NCBI RefSeq assembly: GCF_905220415.1
Contig: NC_059542.1
Coordinates: forward strand, 5,208,001-5,272,000
DNA: 64,000 nt
Origin: Colias croceus
Lineage: Eukaryota > Arthropoda > Insecta > Lepidoptera > Pieridae
Reading direction: 5' to 3'
How positions within the stretch are numbered: position 1 is the first letter of the stretch; each line of letters starts with the position of its first letter. The translations under genes and the position numbers were made by a program. Under the pieces are notes generated by a model. It ran no database searches. It worked only from the letters and a program-made list of their open reading frames with translations, and was not told the DNA's origin. This document shows positions 12,576 through 25,966 of this stretch, piece after piece.

Positions 12576-14706
12576 GTCAACCAGAGTCAACCCTTGAAAT
12601 CCAAGACAGGTTATAGGCTATCTACATTTATCTGACTTTGATATCATAAGAATTAAGAATCCACAATGGAAAGAATGAGATTACTTATAATAAATCTTTT
12701 GCTGTGATTTTTCTCTTTTTAAATAGCACCGTCTTTTGTATTAGTAAATAGGAACAATACCAGTGCCTATATGTATTTAAAATTTTGTGTTATTTTGTCC
12801 AAGCCATAATAAGTATATTCAAAAATATTGCAGTGTCTTCATTTTAAGTTTCCAGGTGGCATTATTTTTCTAGAATCTTTAAAAATCATAAACATAGATA
12901 GTTATTTCAATTCATCTATAGAAAACCTAGATATCGCTAATCGCGAAAATACAGTCATATTTTGGTAAAATAATATTTGCTTAACTACTGTCTGTGTCTA
13001 AGATGGTCATAAATTTGATAACTCCGTTAATCTATACATAGGTATTTTAATAAAATAGTAGGAAATTCAAAACTGTACATTAATTTTTTTTTAAAGAATA
13101 CTTGAGGTGTGATATGTATACCACCAATATCGAAACCACAAATATAGTTTTTAGAATTTCTGTCTTTCAAAAAGTACTGCATGGATTTATTTTAAATTTT
13201 GCATTAATATTACTAACAGTTTGGTCAACTTATAGGCTATATATCATCATGCTAAGTCGTGGCTTAGACCAGTAGGAGTGAGCAATGTGGCTAAATCCGC
13301 GTTGTTTAGTAGGGAAACTGAAATAAACTACCACATTTGATTTTTTTAAATACAAACAAACTCAAATGGTTTAAAATTTGATAGCCTTCGAGATGACGAC
13401 TAGGTAAGAGAGACTTCCTGCCGTACCTAGCGTAATCTGTTCATTGTGCCTTCTATCATTCAAGTTCACCTAATTCACATCTGACATCATCACATCTTAT
13501 AATAATTTATGAGCTAAAGCTAAGGTGCATGTGGATATTGAAAATAAATAAATTGTATTTATCTTAATGTAAATCAAGGAGGCCTTGATACTTAAACAGT
13601 AATAACAATTTTAATTTTTACCAAAGCTTAGAAGCCGTCATATAAGTACTAAAATAAAAACAAAATCATAGAACAAAATATAATTTTTATTTATATTAGG
13701 TACAATCTATTTTTAAAATTAAATTTATAAAAAAATATCAACACAATTTAGACGATTTTGTGAAGGCACACATTTTATACATCAGAATAAAAAGACCTCA
13801 GTCAATCTATATATTATAAAAAAAGAAAAAACTTTAAGAAGTTACTTAGTTAATCTAATTTCTTAGTTATTTCTATAATTAAATCTAAAATCTGACTTTT
13901 CGTCCCTAATTATGTTAACTAAAAGCTATCATCAACAAAGTTTCAATAGCACATTATACAATACTTTCAAAGTTACATGAGTCTAATAATTATCTATATC
14001 TTATAATTTTCGAAATAAATAATTTATTCAAATTCCATTTTCAAATATGACATCATAATAATTGAGTACATATAGGCAAATATCACAAAATAAAATAAAA
14101 AATGCATTTCTACTACTTTTCTCTATCCAATAAACGATTAAAATCTGTTCTCCTTCTTTATAATTATTCAGCAACATTTGTACATGTTTGTACTATACAT
14201 AAAATCTAGCTATTGTAAGTTTTAAGCAATCGTTTTGTTGGACCTTGTCAATGAAATAAATATAATAGATCATTTCTCAATAGTTAACATCCCCTAAATA
14301 GTTAAATAAATCACGAAGAATGGTAATACATATTATGTACATACATTTACCTTAATACATAATAAATGAAATGATTTGTGACGACTTACACATTAATTAT
14401 TTAGAATAGATTGTTCTAAAAGGCACTTTAAGCAGGTCATAAATGCTATTAATATTTATGACAATTTTTTTTGTTTTATTATTTTTTTAATTGGTTTATA
14501 AAATAAATCAATCATCTTAGAAAGTTCAAATACAAAATAGATAACTACTTGTTATAAAGATGACCCTTAGTTAGGATTTAATACATCAGGACTTCGTTTT
14601 ATAATGGATTATTTTATCAACAATACATTTTAACTTACAATATAAACAAAATGGCGTTTTGTGTGGCGATACGCAAAAGTTTGGGAAACTAAAGTAGTTG
14701 AAAATC
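12576..14706. other. Intergenic / probable 3' UTR side of the GIPC gene
   Basis: No coding exon seen. The part next to 14706 is presumably 3' UTR of the minus-strand GIPC gene. A minus-strand AATAAA at 14475-14480 is one candidate poly(A) signal, but several others exist in this AT-rich stretch, so the transcript end cannot be fixed. Confidence 0.4.
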
Positions 14707-17700
14707 TTAACTCAGTCTGCCAGATCTCGCATCAGTTATAGCACCCCATAATTCTATGATAAACTCGTCGGTAAATCCAAACTCTTGTAAGTCGCTATTG
14801 TCTATAGCTTCGGCTAATTGCATGGAATTAGTTTTTCCTTCAGCGAGATCCCACATTTGTGACGCCAACTCGGAATCATTAATTCCCATAAATGACTCTA
14901 GGAGCTCATTGATCTTCTCTATTCCGGCCTTTGATTTTTCGTCATGCTGGAAATGTGTAAATTCATTTTTAATTAAATAGATCTTATTACATAGGTATTA
15001 GTCTTAATATATTTCCTTTTATAATGCTCGTGGACTTTTGGTAGGCTCAACTACGTGGGGACATAGTTCAAACTCAACAAAAATATTTTAATTAATTTTA
15101 TAATTTATTAATCTATACCTCTCACAGTGCTTTCATGTAACGTTTACATTTTGATTTCTAATGATAGAAAAGAAAATAATTATTAATCACCTATATAATA
15201 AGTGGCTTTTAGCAGTTTACGTCAACATACAAATCTATCAGTCAGTAAAAAAGTAAAACTAATACGACTAATTTACTAAGTGGTAATCACCACAACAAAT
15301 GCACGCAGAACATTTATAAGACTTCAGGGTCGACTTTTGCTAATCAAAAATATTTAACGGAATATAAACAGGAATTAATCAAAATTTTACATACTTCATT
15401 TTCTATTGTGGCTTGTCCATTTGCTTTAAACCTTAACGTTTCCTTGCCTGATCCATAGCTTTGTTTCTTGCTAGATCTTGCACTACCAGATTTCGGACCA
15501 ATGCTACCAAATCCGCTTTTTAACGGTTCTACCAAGCGAATTGTGAACGTCTTGCCTTTTGGTATTTCCTTCAGTAATTTCGCTACTTCATAATGCCTCT
15601 TACCAACCATACTCTCACCTTCTAATCGTTCAATGTGATCTCCAACCTAAAGATAGAATGAATTTATGAACATGAACAGTTTAACTCAATAATAGATAGT
15701 TTCCTGTTGTCAAGAGGTCAATGACTGCATGTTTAAATAACCCACATAATGTATTGTGCGCTTTATTAAACACTGCATTCAATGCAGAGACATGCCTCAC
15801 AAAAATTGTATAATGAACTCCAGACAATATAGGATAACTACATTAAGAAATCATAAACGTGTAACTACCTCTATATGTTGTATCCTTGATACAATTGAAC
15901 CTTCTTTTATTCTCTTGATAAATGAATAACCAGCTCCATTGTCAGTTATTGTTAAACCGAGTGCATCTTCCGTTTTAACGATTTCTATTTCTTTTGGCCT
16001 GCCTTTCCGGTGTGCGAAAATGAAGTCCTCCAATCCTATTTGGCCACCTAAAAGCTTTTTCATATCTACTTTGTGAGTATTCAAGGTGCAAAACAGGATC
16101 TGGAAACATAAAATGAAGAGGTTATTTGTAATAGGAAATGTAAAATAATTAAATATTAATAGGCGTTCGGACAAAACGTCGATGGTTCTTATTCTGAGAA
16201 GGAAGTGTTACAGAATAATTATTTGTTGTGTCATAATATAATACAATGTACATATTATATACTAATCTACATTAGGTAAGCCAACTACTAACTTGAATAT
16301 TAATGTAATGTTTCTGTGGTTAGTGTTGATAAGTTGATAAAGATTCGTTATAACATAATCTGCAGGATGAATATGAAAATTAACATAAATCACACATTGC
16401 ATTACATTACATAATCTGATCATTTCCACAAAACACTGAAATCAAATTTACCTACGCCGACAAGAGTAACAATTTTATTTCAAGACGAATTCTTGAATAT
16501 TTGTAATACCTATTTTTTTATTAGGTAACTACTGTATAAGTCATGAATTTATTTTATTATTACATACTTTTGATCGGAATTCGTAGTAGGTACCTGTATC
16601 CTAGTAAGCGTTTGTAATAGTTAAGATACTTGCTATGTTATAGAACTAAGATAAATTTACTAAATTTATTTCTCCACCCGCATATCTTTTGTTAACTAGA
16701 CCATTCACTGATAGATTAGGTAGGTATATTTCGAACGCCCAGACTTAAAAACTATCAAATTAAATAGGTAATTGACTGCGGACCGATGGCTACCATTTAC
16801 TACGTCAGTGGGTCATTGCTTTACCTTGGAATGTGGGTATACTGACAGTACGTTATCAGTGACCTTCATGCTAATTTACACTTTCATGTCGGAAAGTTTA
16901 GAGATGTACGAATTGCTTTGGGTTTCGACAAGCAATAAACGACCTTGTTTAGTAGAACTAAATGCTATTTTAGAGTAAGCAAAATATAAATCAGTTTAAT
17001 GCGGTTTCTGCACTAAGTTCGACTACGCCCCTGGACTAAACTGACCCGTTTCCTGGAGAGTCAGCCATGCGTATATCCGAAACGACACTTGTAAATCTAG
17101 TTTATACATATAAATTAGACATTACATATTTAAATTAGACAAAAATCATTGTTAATGTTTCTGACAAAAACAAACACGCTTACTTTTGCATTGCGTGTTT
17201 AAGTTATTAGCTGATGGATATAATATGTATTATAATATTACCTACTACGGCTAAGTAGATTAGTACTGATTGAAGAATAGGAAAAAATAACCATCTTTAC
17301 TTTCAAATGCTAATGAACATAATAGGATGATAATTATAGAGGCTCGATACTTTATCTATTTTAGAGCTGTATAATTCAATAATGAAAATAAAAAATATTA
17401 ATGTGATGTTAATATGGGTAGTACTAGGTACGAAACTGACTCTCCCTTGAAGAAAGCGCCGAAACATAATTAATTATATGCGAAAACTATCAGAATAGCG
17501 GTCACGCCATTTTCACTCGCCGACAATAACCTTTAGAATGCGCACAGCCTCGTTTCAAATTTCATGGCCACGTATTGTCATTTAACTCTAAATTTTGTTA
17601 ATAAAATACTGGCTTGTCTACCCACGAATCGCTTACACTAAAAATATAGTTTTCATTTATTGCCTGGCCCTTGTTTTTCAAGCAATCTCCAATGTCTCCT

Positions 17701-20700
17701 ATTAGAAGAAATAAACCTATTACCTAATATATGCAATATATTATTCACATCAGTAAACGCATATTTTACAATGTGGCTTAGGTTTATCAACCAATCACAG
17801 ATGGTTTCTTTTATGATTCAGCACATACTCACAGCTATTGAATAAAATGTTAATGACGTCACGTTATTATTACAATATAATAAACAACATTCTAAGTTTG
17901 CAAACAAAGGAAAAAATATTAATCCTACGCCTTGTTTTATTACATCTCAATATAACATTTAGATACAATTTTTTGGTCAATCTATTTATGTTCATGAAAA
18001 AAAAAATCATAGAAGGTAGTTTCAGTTTATAAATAGATTTTTGGACACGTTTTCTAACTGATATGCAAAGTATATTATCCTTAAAACAAATGCTTCGTCA
18101 TTATCAAAGTTTACTGATCGGTTATAAGCAAACAAACGTCATAATATATTGCAGGCCTTTTTTCGGAAAATTTTTTGAAGATTCCATTGATTGATTGAAA
18201 ATTTTATACAACTCATAAAAGTGTTCTGATATAGTAGGTTATAATATAATTTACAATATTGTTGCGCGAATACACACGAATCACAATGGACGGCTTTAGT
18301 AAAATAGAGTAGATGTAGGGATCACGGATCACCTCATAAAATATATAAAAAATAGTTAAGTTTAGTTTAAAAAAAACTGATATTTTCTCTGTGCGTAAAA
18401 ATATTCTGTTTCTTCTTTTTTTCTCTTCCGATAACTTGTTACCATTCTTGAAATCAGTTAAAAAAATGAAATAACGAAGTATCTATACTTAGTTAAATAT
18501 CTCCGAAATGTTATTTTTTTTTATAAAGGTAATTTTTCATTTATGCAGTACGTGACCGTCGTCGCACATTTAAGGTTGTATTATTTATACCTAACACATC
18601 CTGTATAATGTAGGAGTATAGGTCAGGTACCATTAATTCATTGAAAATGAAAGCAAAATAAGTATAACAATATCTCATTAGAATTTTAAATTAGTCTTGA
18701 GTTTCACGGTATCTTTTAACTTTAAATAAAATTGAATTAAAGTTAAGTATTATTCACGCAACGTGGAAACTAGGTATGTTGTCAGTAGCCACTGACTTAC
18801 ATAACTTCCTTATTAATCAGAAACTTAATAAGTATTTTATTATATTCCTTTCTATTCTATATGTGTACCTCATAACACATAATATGCTTCACTTTATCTT
18901 TTGTATACCTACATGCCAACGTTAACATCAAAAGTTTTTTCCTCGCGGTTATAATATAAGTAGATACAACTTATATGGACATGGTATATTTTCTAAAGTT
19001 GATGATCGATTATCTAATATTGATTATTAACTGTCATATTAATAATTTAATAATGATCAAAACAATCAAGGATGTGGAAACTATGCAACTGTAAGAACGC
19101 GTCGATTGAAATACTTATGTACTCTTTTTTGGAAATTTTTCATTGTAGGTATCGTGTATGAAACATTAGACTGACCACCAAAGAGCATGGACAACTGACA
19201 GACTCGGAAATAAATAAAATCACGTGGTATCGAACAAGATAATATTATGATTAGTCGACATTTTACATAGCTTCTATCGCGGGCCTATAGCGATTCGGGA
19301 CCGAATCGAGAAATTCCGTAACGAAAAAACCTCACGCTCCCCACTCCGACGGGCGGAGGTGTGGCTTGAAGGCATAGCATGCAATAGCTTTACCGCGGCA
19401 GTCAGTCAGTGTTTTTTTTAGTTTCAAATAAGACCACCTTAAGAATTAAGATATAAATTCTTAGTAAAAATAAGCAGATAGGTAAGGGGCCATCCATTAA
19501 TCACGTGATGTTTTTTTTGGTATTTTTTGATCCCCCCTCCCCCTTGGTGATTCGTGTTGAGGTTTAAGACTACCCCTCCCCCCTCCCCCCTATATCACGT
19601 GTATTTTTTCGTACCTGCAAAGAATCAATTGTTTTATTTATAAAAAAATATTGGTATAAGTATCATCTAATTTTATTATAGTAAATTAAAGACTACTATA
19701 ATAAACGTTCAGAGGTAGACAGAAAGCTTGCAGTTTGTTTTTGAATGACATAAAAATAATGAAAGATATGCAAAAAAAGTTGTATGCGTTTGACTAAAAA
19801 TAAATACAATATGTAAGTCATGTAACGCCGCTTTTCGGTTGAGCATCGCGGCGCTTGTCGAAAATTAAACACACGTGATATATTACTTTACCCCCCCTCC
19901 CTCTTGTGATATTTCGTGATGTTTTGATGGACCCCTCCCCCCCCTTTCGAGCCTCACGTGATTAATGGACAGCCCCTAAGTATGTAATGTGTAATTGCTG
20001 ATTTACACAGGGTCAGTAACTGACTACAAATTCCAGGCAAATCAGTGCTGACCCCAAAAAAACCCTGTGTAAACAGATTTGAAGTCAGTACAGAGGCTTG
20101 AACTCAGCGCTGAGTTGAATATTCGGACACGAATATTTTAAAGTCAGTTGGCGCCCCCCGCCACCCGCGCACCCCTGTGTCAGCCAAATAAACCCCGTGT
20201 AAACAGACAAGTCAGTGCGTGGTTACTCACTGCCGCTGCGTTGTAGAGTGACCACGTTTTTTTGGCTTGCGATAAAAATGACCCGTAAGCGAAGACGAAA
20301 CCTTAAAATTAGTGCAATTATATGGCAAAAACGAGTACCTTTGGGATATTAAATCCCTAAATCCATTTTCTTACCCATTGTCGTTTATTTTTAGTTATCT
20401 CATTTTCTACAATTTCTATTAACTTATTCAACAGCAAAATTGAAAAATTTTTAATAAAAAAAAAACAAATAATGAAATCGTCGTTTCAGTTGTTTTCGTG
20501 AATTCATTTTCCCACTGACTTCACAAACGTGTGGTCACCGTGAGAAACGCACCACTACTACTTACTTCATGTAAACAGTTAAAGTCAGTCTTGGCGCCGC
20601 GACTGACTTGTCTACTGACCCTGTGTAAATCAGCACTAACAACTAACAAGTCAGTAATTAATCTGATAGACTCGCAATTGTAATAGGTCAATTGTTTATG

Positions 20701-21859
20701 TCTTCAGACAATAAATTTATATTATTTTCCTCATTAATGTGTGTTTCATTTCATGTTGTTAGTTAACAAATGTTTCAAGAACGTTGCTAATAGTGAGTAC
20801 CTACACAGAAGTTGTAGGTAGCTATCATTTTTCTAAAATTAATCTTCTTTATTATGTAGGTTTAATTACGAAATATTTGTGAAGGTGTAGGTAATTAAAA
20901 TGTAACACAATACGTGTACAAAAATATAACAGTATCATGAAATTGTATACTTTTCCGTCACACTCACAGATATATACCTAGATCAACATTACTAATTAAG
21001 AAATACTTAATTGCAAAATAGGTACATAATGTGAATCGCAAAAGGCATTAAAACTTAGGTAGTAGGTATTTGAGTAGAATGGCGACGAATTAGAAGAAGT
21101 TTCAATATTTTTTATCAATAATTGTGTGAGTCAGAATTAATTTATGTTACTTCCTTGAAAAATTGATTAATTTCAGTATCTTTATAGAGACTATATAGAT
21201 ATATCAATTTGCATTACATAGTTACACTCAGTTTAAAGGTAAGTAGATATAATTATTATTTACTAGCTTACCGCCCGCGGCTTCGCCCGCTTTCTCTAAC
21301 ACGATTTGAGATTCAAACATCCTATCTCTCAAGTTGGATCGAACTGCACATGGTGTGCGAATTTTATTATAATCGGTTAAGTGGTTTAGGAGTCCATTGA
21401 GGACAAACATTGTGACACGAGATTTATATATATTAAGATTGTGGGACCCACCGTTCCCTTATTGCCAATGAACTTTGTCTCCACCGGGAATCAAACTCAT
21501 TACCACAGACCAAGATACGATCAGAATGAATATTATGACTAAATGTTACAAACAATGAAACAAATGATTAATCGCAATCTAATCTTCAAAATAGAGAATG
21601 TAGGTATGTAAGTACTTACATCTTCGGGTGGGAAATCGTAACATTCTGCTATTTTTTGATAGAGCTCCTTGACATTTGAGAATCCAGAGATAAGACCAAG
21701 GGGGCTTCCTTGCGCCTGTTGGCAATGAAACACTAACTGTGACTTTTGAGCACCATTGTTGTTATCTACACCGTTAGATTGATTATACACGTCTTCAACT
21801 GGAGGCGGTGGTACGGGAGGAGACGTGTATTTCGTGTTTTTCTTCTTAAATAACGACAT
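14707..21859 (-). CDS. kermit: GIPC-type PDZ adaptor protein (kermit/GIPC homologue)
   Basis: Four coding exons: 21859-21620, 16099-15869, 15646-15395 and 14946-14707. Phases agree and the product is 320 residues, close to the ~330 of animal GIPC. Order: a proline-rich start (residues 14-20), the GH1 region with 'GFSNVKELYQKIAE' and 'CTLNTHKVDM', a PDZ domain at about 115-200 with the carboxylate-binding loop 'ALGLTI', then the GH2 helical tail ending 'DEFIIELWGAITDARSGRLS'. GIPC proteins are cytosolic adaptors linking receptor C-termini to myosin VI during endocytic transport; that role is family knowledge. The start is the first ATG of exon 1 (21859), just before the conserved block. Intron 1 is 5.5 kb and holds several transposons. 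No disabling change is seen, so the gene should be functional. Confidence 0.93.
19261..19420. other. GC-rich block of unknown nature
   Basis: A ~160-bp stretch of balanced composition in an AT-rich intron, with 'gcgggcctatagcgattcgg' and 'atagctttaccgcggcag'. It gave no open frame of note. I have the impression that this sequence recurs in lepidopteran genomes, but I cannot verify this. It could be a dispersed repeat or a small-RNA-derived element. Confidence 0.3.
19486..19976. mobile_element. 491-bp MITE with TAA target duplication
   Basis: Inverted ends GGGGCCATCCATTAATCACG and, on the other side, the complement of GGGGCTGTCCATTAATCACG. A TAA triplet flanks both ends (19483-19485 and 19977-19979), consistent with a PIF/Harbinger-type insertion. 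Runs of C mark both subterminal regions. No coding sequence. Confidence 0.7.
19996..20635. mobile_element. 640-bp MITE with 'tttacacagggtcag' termini
   Basis: The left end TGCTGATTTACACAGGGTCA is mirrored at the right end (TGACCCTGTGTAAATCAGCA, ending 20635). Further copies of the 'ccctgtgtaaacag' and 'gtcagt' motifs recur inside (near 20065, 20195 and 20575). No convincing target duplication was seen. It lies only 20 bp from the previous MITE. Confidence 0.65.
21263..21438 (-). mobile_element. Helitron-like short repeat (lepidopteran type)
   Basis: Read on the minus strand it begins TC after an A and ends CTAG before a T, the Helitron boundary rule, with a GC-rich hairpin-prone block 'gcgggcgaagccgcgggcgg' just before the end. 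The same architecture recurs at 29359, 40816, 46451 and 61091. Short non-autonomous copy without coding capacity. Confidence 0.6.
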
Positions 21860-23153
21860 TGCTGCTTGATCACACGAAGTAACGGTAAATTAAGATTTTC
21901 TTTGGTATTAAGTTTAGAACACACTCATTACACCCGTACACAGTAAATTTTAATCACCACACAGTCACATTGCCAGCAAGAACTTGAAATGTCGCTATCG
22001 ACGCGTCATACTTCATGATAAGTTATCATCCAATGGTTGATACTGGATAAGATTATGGCGCACTCTATACTTGAAGGTACAACATTATCAAAGTACCTAT
22101 TTTCGAGGTTGTACTGTATAAATGATAGAACTACACGTACACTCGACAACCCGACTGGCGAGTGACTGAGGAAATGAGGGGGACTGGGGGAGGGGTGCCG
22201 AATGAGGTAACAAAATGTGGATTGTGCAGTTGAAACGAATGCCGAATGGTTGACTTCATATACCCTGTAACTTTGCCGTCATTTTCAAATTTCAAATTAG
22301 TTTGCGCTTCATTTAAGAATTATAAATGCAAGCATAATGATTTGTCTTTAATTATTATAATTAGTTTCAAATTAACTGATTAGATAATCCTTAATTTTAT
22401 AGGTTCATTCATAATATGTATTAATATTACTTTTGTATTCCAGGAAATATCAATTCTTTTTGACCTTATACCTTTTCAACGCAACGCCCGCCACTTAGCA
22501 CATACATAATACCTACGAGGCTACGACTAAGAAAAAAATAATCTAGGACATAGAACAAAATCGTAAGAAAATGTGAGATTTTTTTATACAGGTATTTATA
22601 ATGTTGTACCTACTAGGTAGCTAAAAGTAAAGTATTTATTTAATATACATATTAGTTAACTATGTACTTAAAAAAATATATAATTTCCACGATTTTTGCA
22701 GATAGTTACACAATTCGTACACACGAAATCATCTGTCTTATTTCCATTATATAGGTGTAGATAATGGCTTGCATTTTCCCTTTGTTCCATATTATTTATA
22801 TACAGGGTGTAATCGTTAAGTGTGCACAAGCGATTATTCCGTAACTATTGCAGATACCAAAAAACTTTAAACTGATATCGAAAGTACTTAACCTAATGAG
22901 TAAAATGGCCATAATAATTTTTTAAAAATAAAACGAGAAATATCCAAAAATGTTACATTAAACGCTCCCATACATTTTATTTCCCATACATTTTGTATTC
23001 ATAGCAGATTTTCGAAGTGATGTCCTCATTGTGCAATACAATGAGGAGCTCTATTTACAGTTTCTAAATGAACTTCCCTTCAAATTTGCGAAGTAATTAA
23101 AGCAGAAAACCAAAAAAAGAAAGAAAAAGCTAAAATCTTTCATATTAAATGTA

Positions 23154-24033
23154 CTAGGTTGATCCAAAAGTAATGATAATTGGGTATTTCCTGTGCACAT
23201 AAAAATATAAAATAAATGTTTTTTGCTTGCTCATGTATTCACTAAGTAATCACAAAAAAATCATATCAATAGTCCACGTTTCCAATTATTTACATTAATT
23301 TGCATGTGAACCGTGCGTGCCAGAATGTTTCCCGACGCAAAGAAGAAACAACGATTCGACATGTAGAGGGTAAATTTCTAAATTTTTAATGATATCAGGA
23401 TAATTTTTGGTCACGTTTTGTGATCATAGACGTTATCCGAGTTCACCATGTTAATGCTGAAACCAAAAAACGATCAATGTCCTGGATGCGAGCTTCCAAA
23501 GTGACGATGAAGAAATTAAAGCGGTAGTTTTTTGGGACGCTGAAGGAATAATTATGGTGGAATATTTTAAAAAGGTAGCCACTTTATTGGGCTCTTACTA
23601 AACAGACCAAATTATAAGATTGCGGTAGGTTAGTAAGGAAAAGAGACATGGCAAACTGCGGACCTGAACGCTGTTTCACCAAGACAACGCACCAGATCGC
23701 AAAGCGTCAGTTGCGATGGCTGCCATTCAAAAATCGGCATTCCAAATGCTTGAACACCTACCCTATTTTTTAGATCTAGCTCCTATTTACTTTTATCTCT
23801 TTCCTCGGCACAAGAAACACTTTCTTAGCAATAAATTATTTTAAGACGACAGCGAAGTGATGGCCGCGTGGAGGGGTTTTTGTGGATGAAGTCAAAGTTT
23901 TTTTTTTTAAGTTTAGGAAAAAAATATTGAAGTATATTTTCTAGTTAGAAGACTATCTAGAGAACTACATAATTATTATAACTGTAATGACCTTTTTTAA
24001 TATTGATTATCATTAATTTTGGATCAACCCATG
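23154..24033 (+). mobile_element. Degenerate mariner element nested in the MITE
   Basis: The ends 'aggttgatccaaaagtaatg' and its near complement near 24013-24030 match mariner inverted repeats, with TA on both sides (23152-23153 and 24034-24035). At ~880 bp it is shorter than the usual ~1.3 kb, so part is deleted. Confidence 0.75.
23505..23860 (+). pseudogene. Broken mariner transposase
   Basis: Short pieces in different frames match the catalytic region of mariner transposases: 'VFWDAEGIIMVEYFKKVAT' (around the second Asp), then 'LFHQDNAP' and, after a frame change, 'LEHLPYFLDLAP' with 'YLFPRHKKHF'. Frameshifts and a missing N-terminal portion make it inactive. Confidence 0.75.
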
Positions 24034-24358
24034 TACATAGGATATTCGTATCTCATACTAAATGTATGGGAGGGTTTCAAGTTAATTTTTTAGATATTTC
24101 TCGTTTTATTTTTAAAAATTTATTATGGCCATTTTACTCATTAGGTTAAATATTTACTTTCGATATCAGTTCAAAGTTTTTTGATATCTGTAATAGTTAC
24201 GGAATAATCGCCTGTGCACACTTAACGATTACACCCTGTATAGTACCTAGATACACACTCCTTTATGTACCCGTACCACCTGTATCACATACAAGATTAT
24301 AAAAATGTTATCTTAGTCAACGCGAAGCAAAGCGTGTAGAATCTACTTCTACCATTAA

Positions 24359-25933
24359 TTATTTTTCACCCATTGTTACTAATTTTGACCACCATTTTAA
24401 CATTTCTGTTGGCGACAAACTATGAACTGAAGCTAAATTCCAATAAAATTGTGTTAAAGGCAGCCATGGTTTGAATCCCCGTAGTCGCGGTTCATGAGTT
24501 AGCCGTAACCCCAATTTCTTTTTCGCAACTAAGAAAGTAAAATAAATATCTTCTATATTGATAACAGGAACTGAATATGCCGCTTTCAAAATTTGAAGTA
24601 TATGTTTTCCTGTAAAAGAAAAAATATTTTGCTTACAAGTTTTAGGTACTAAGTTACATACCAATAGATTTCATACACACTAATTGCCAAAAGTAGTGTA
24701 AGTAGTATAGTTCAGGATACATCGCCCATTTTTGCAAGTGACTACTATCAAGCTAATTTTCCGTTTGTAGCTTTATTTTGATGAGACGCCCAATAATTTC
24801 GTGTACGAAAGTCTCGATTGTGGTAGCTAACAGAGATAACAAGGATAAAAATTTTTGATTTGATGGTTCTCAAATATTTATTACTAACTGAATTTTTTTT
24901 TTGTTCAATTTCAAGATTGAACTAAACTAAATTATTCGAAAAAATATTTGTCCTACAAAATCTATGGTTGGTTGAAAGAGTCCCCCTTTCCAAAGTGTAT
25001 CGACAACGAGGTCATCATAAATGATTACTAACAAGCTGATTTTTTTGTTTTCACGTAGTTAATGTTTATATAATTCAACAGACATATTGTCCTACAAATT
25101 GCGTAATAAATATTTGAGAACCATCAAATCAAAATTTTTTATCCTTGTTATCTCTGTTAGCTACCACAATCGAGAGTTTCGTACACGAAATTATTCGGTG
25201 TCTCATCAAAATAAAGCTACAAACGGAAAATCAGCTTGATAGTAGGTAGTCACTTGCAAGAATGGGCGATGTATCCTGAACTAGTACTTAATACAAAAAA
25301 TTGAGTATGAAATGGGTAAACTACCTAATTAAGCTTTACTGATGTAAAAATTATTTCTTTTCAAAAGCTTAAATAGTCTTGAAGACATAATAATTAATAA
25401 TATGACTTATGAGTTATACCTGTGGTTATACCAAATTTCATTAATCGTTAATAATAGGACGTCATGTTAGTACCTATCAGTCACAGGAATTGAATCTGCA
25501 TCTCTTTTTTATTTAATAAGCAGGCAAACGAACAAACGAGTCACCGTTGAGCAATCGAGGTCACCCACAAAACTCCAAATAATTCATCTAAATAATAAAA
25601 TCCGGCCAAGTGGGAGTCGGACTCGCGCATCTACGCGACGCGACAGTTTTTAACAAAACTATTTTTTATTTTAAGTTATAACAAGACGTCGCTCGTCGTA
25701 TTGTACCAAATTTCAAGATTCACGCTAAGTACTCTGTAGGCTGTAGGTTTTGATTCCCTTGCGAATATCGAAAATTTACAACATATTCGGCTGTATCTTT
25801 TATTTTTTTCAGTCATCACACATATAATAAATCTGTAGAAGGGTCAATTCTGTACATTGAAAATATTGAAAAAATAAATAGCAGGGGGTGTTACTGGATC
25901 GATACCAAACCCAAATATGTGATTAAAAAAATT

Positions 25934-25966
<33 letters not shown>

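Larger units (their letters stand above)
16100..21619 (-). other. GIPC intron 1 (5.5 kb)
   Basis: No additional exon recognised on either strand. It contains two TIR elements (19486-19976, 19996-20635), a Helitron-like repeat (21263-21438) and a GC-rich block at 19261-19420. The rest is AT-rich unique-looking sequence. Confidence 0.6.
22803..24238. mobile_element. Long-TIR MITE with TA target site, split by mariner
   Basis: Inverted arms of about 185 bp begin CAGGGTGTAATCGTTAAGTG at 22803 and end with the complement at 24238. TA dinucleotides flank both ends (22801-22802, 24239-24240), as in Tc1/mariner-type insertions. Without the mariner remnant at 23154-24033 the element would be about 0.55 kb and mostly palindromic. 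Confidence 0.75.

Noticed and set aside
25936..25966. Regularly repeated 4-base units considered as a CRISPR-like or functional array
   Set aside because: A simple GTCT microsatellite inside a dispersed repeat.
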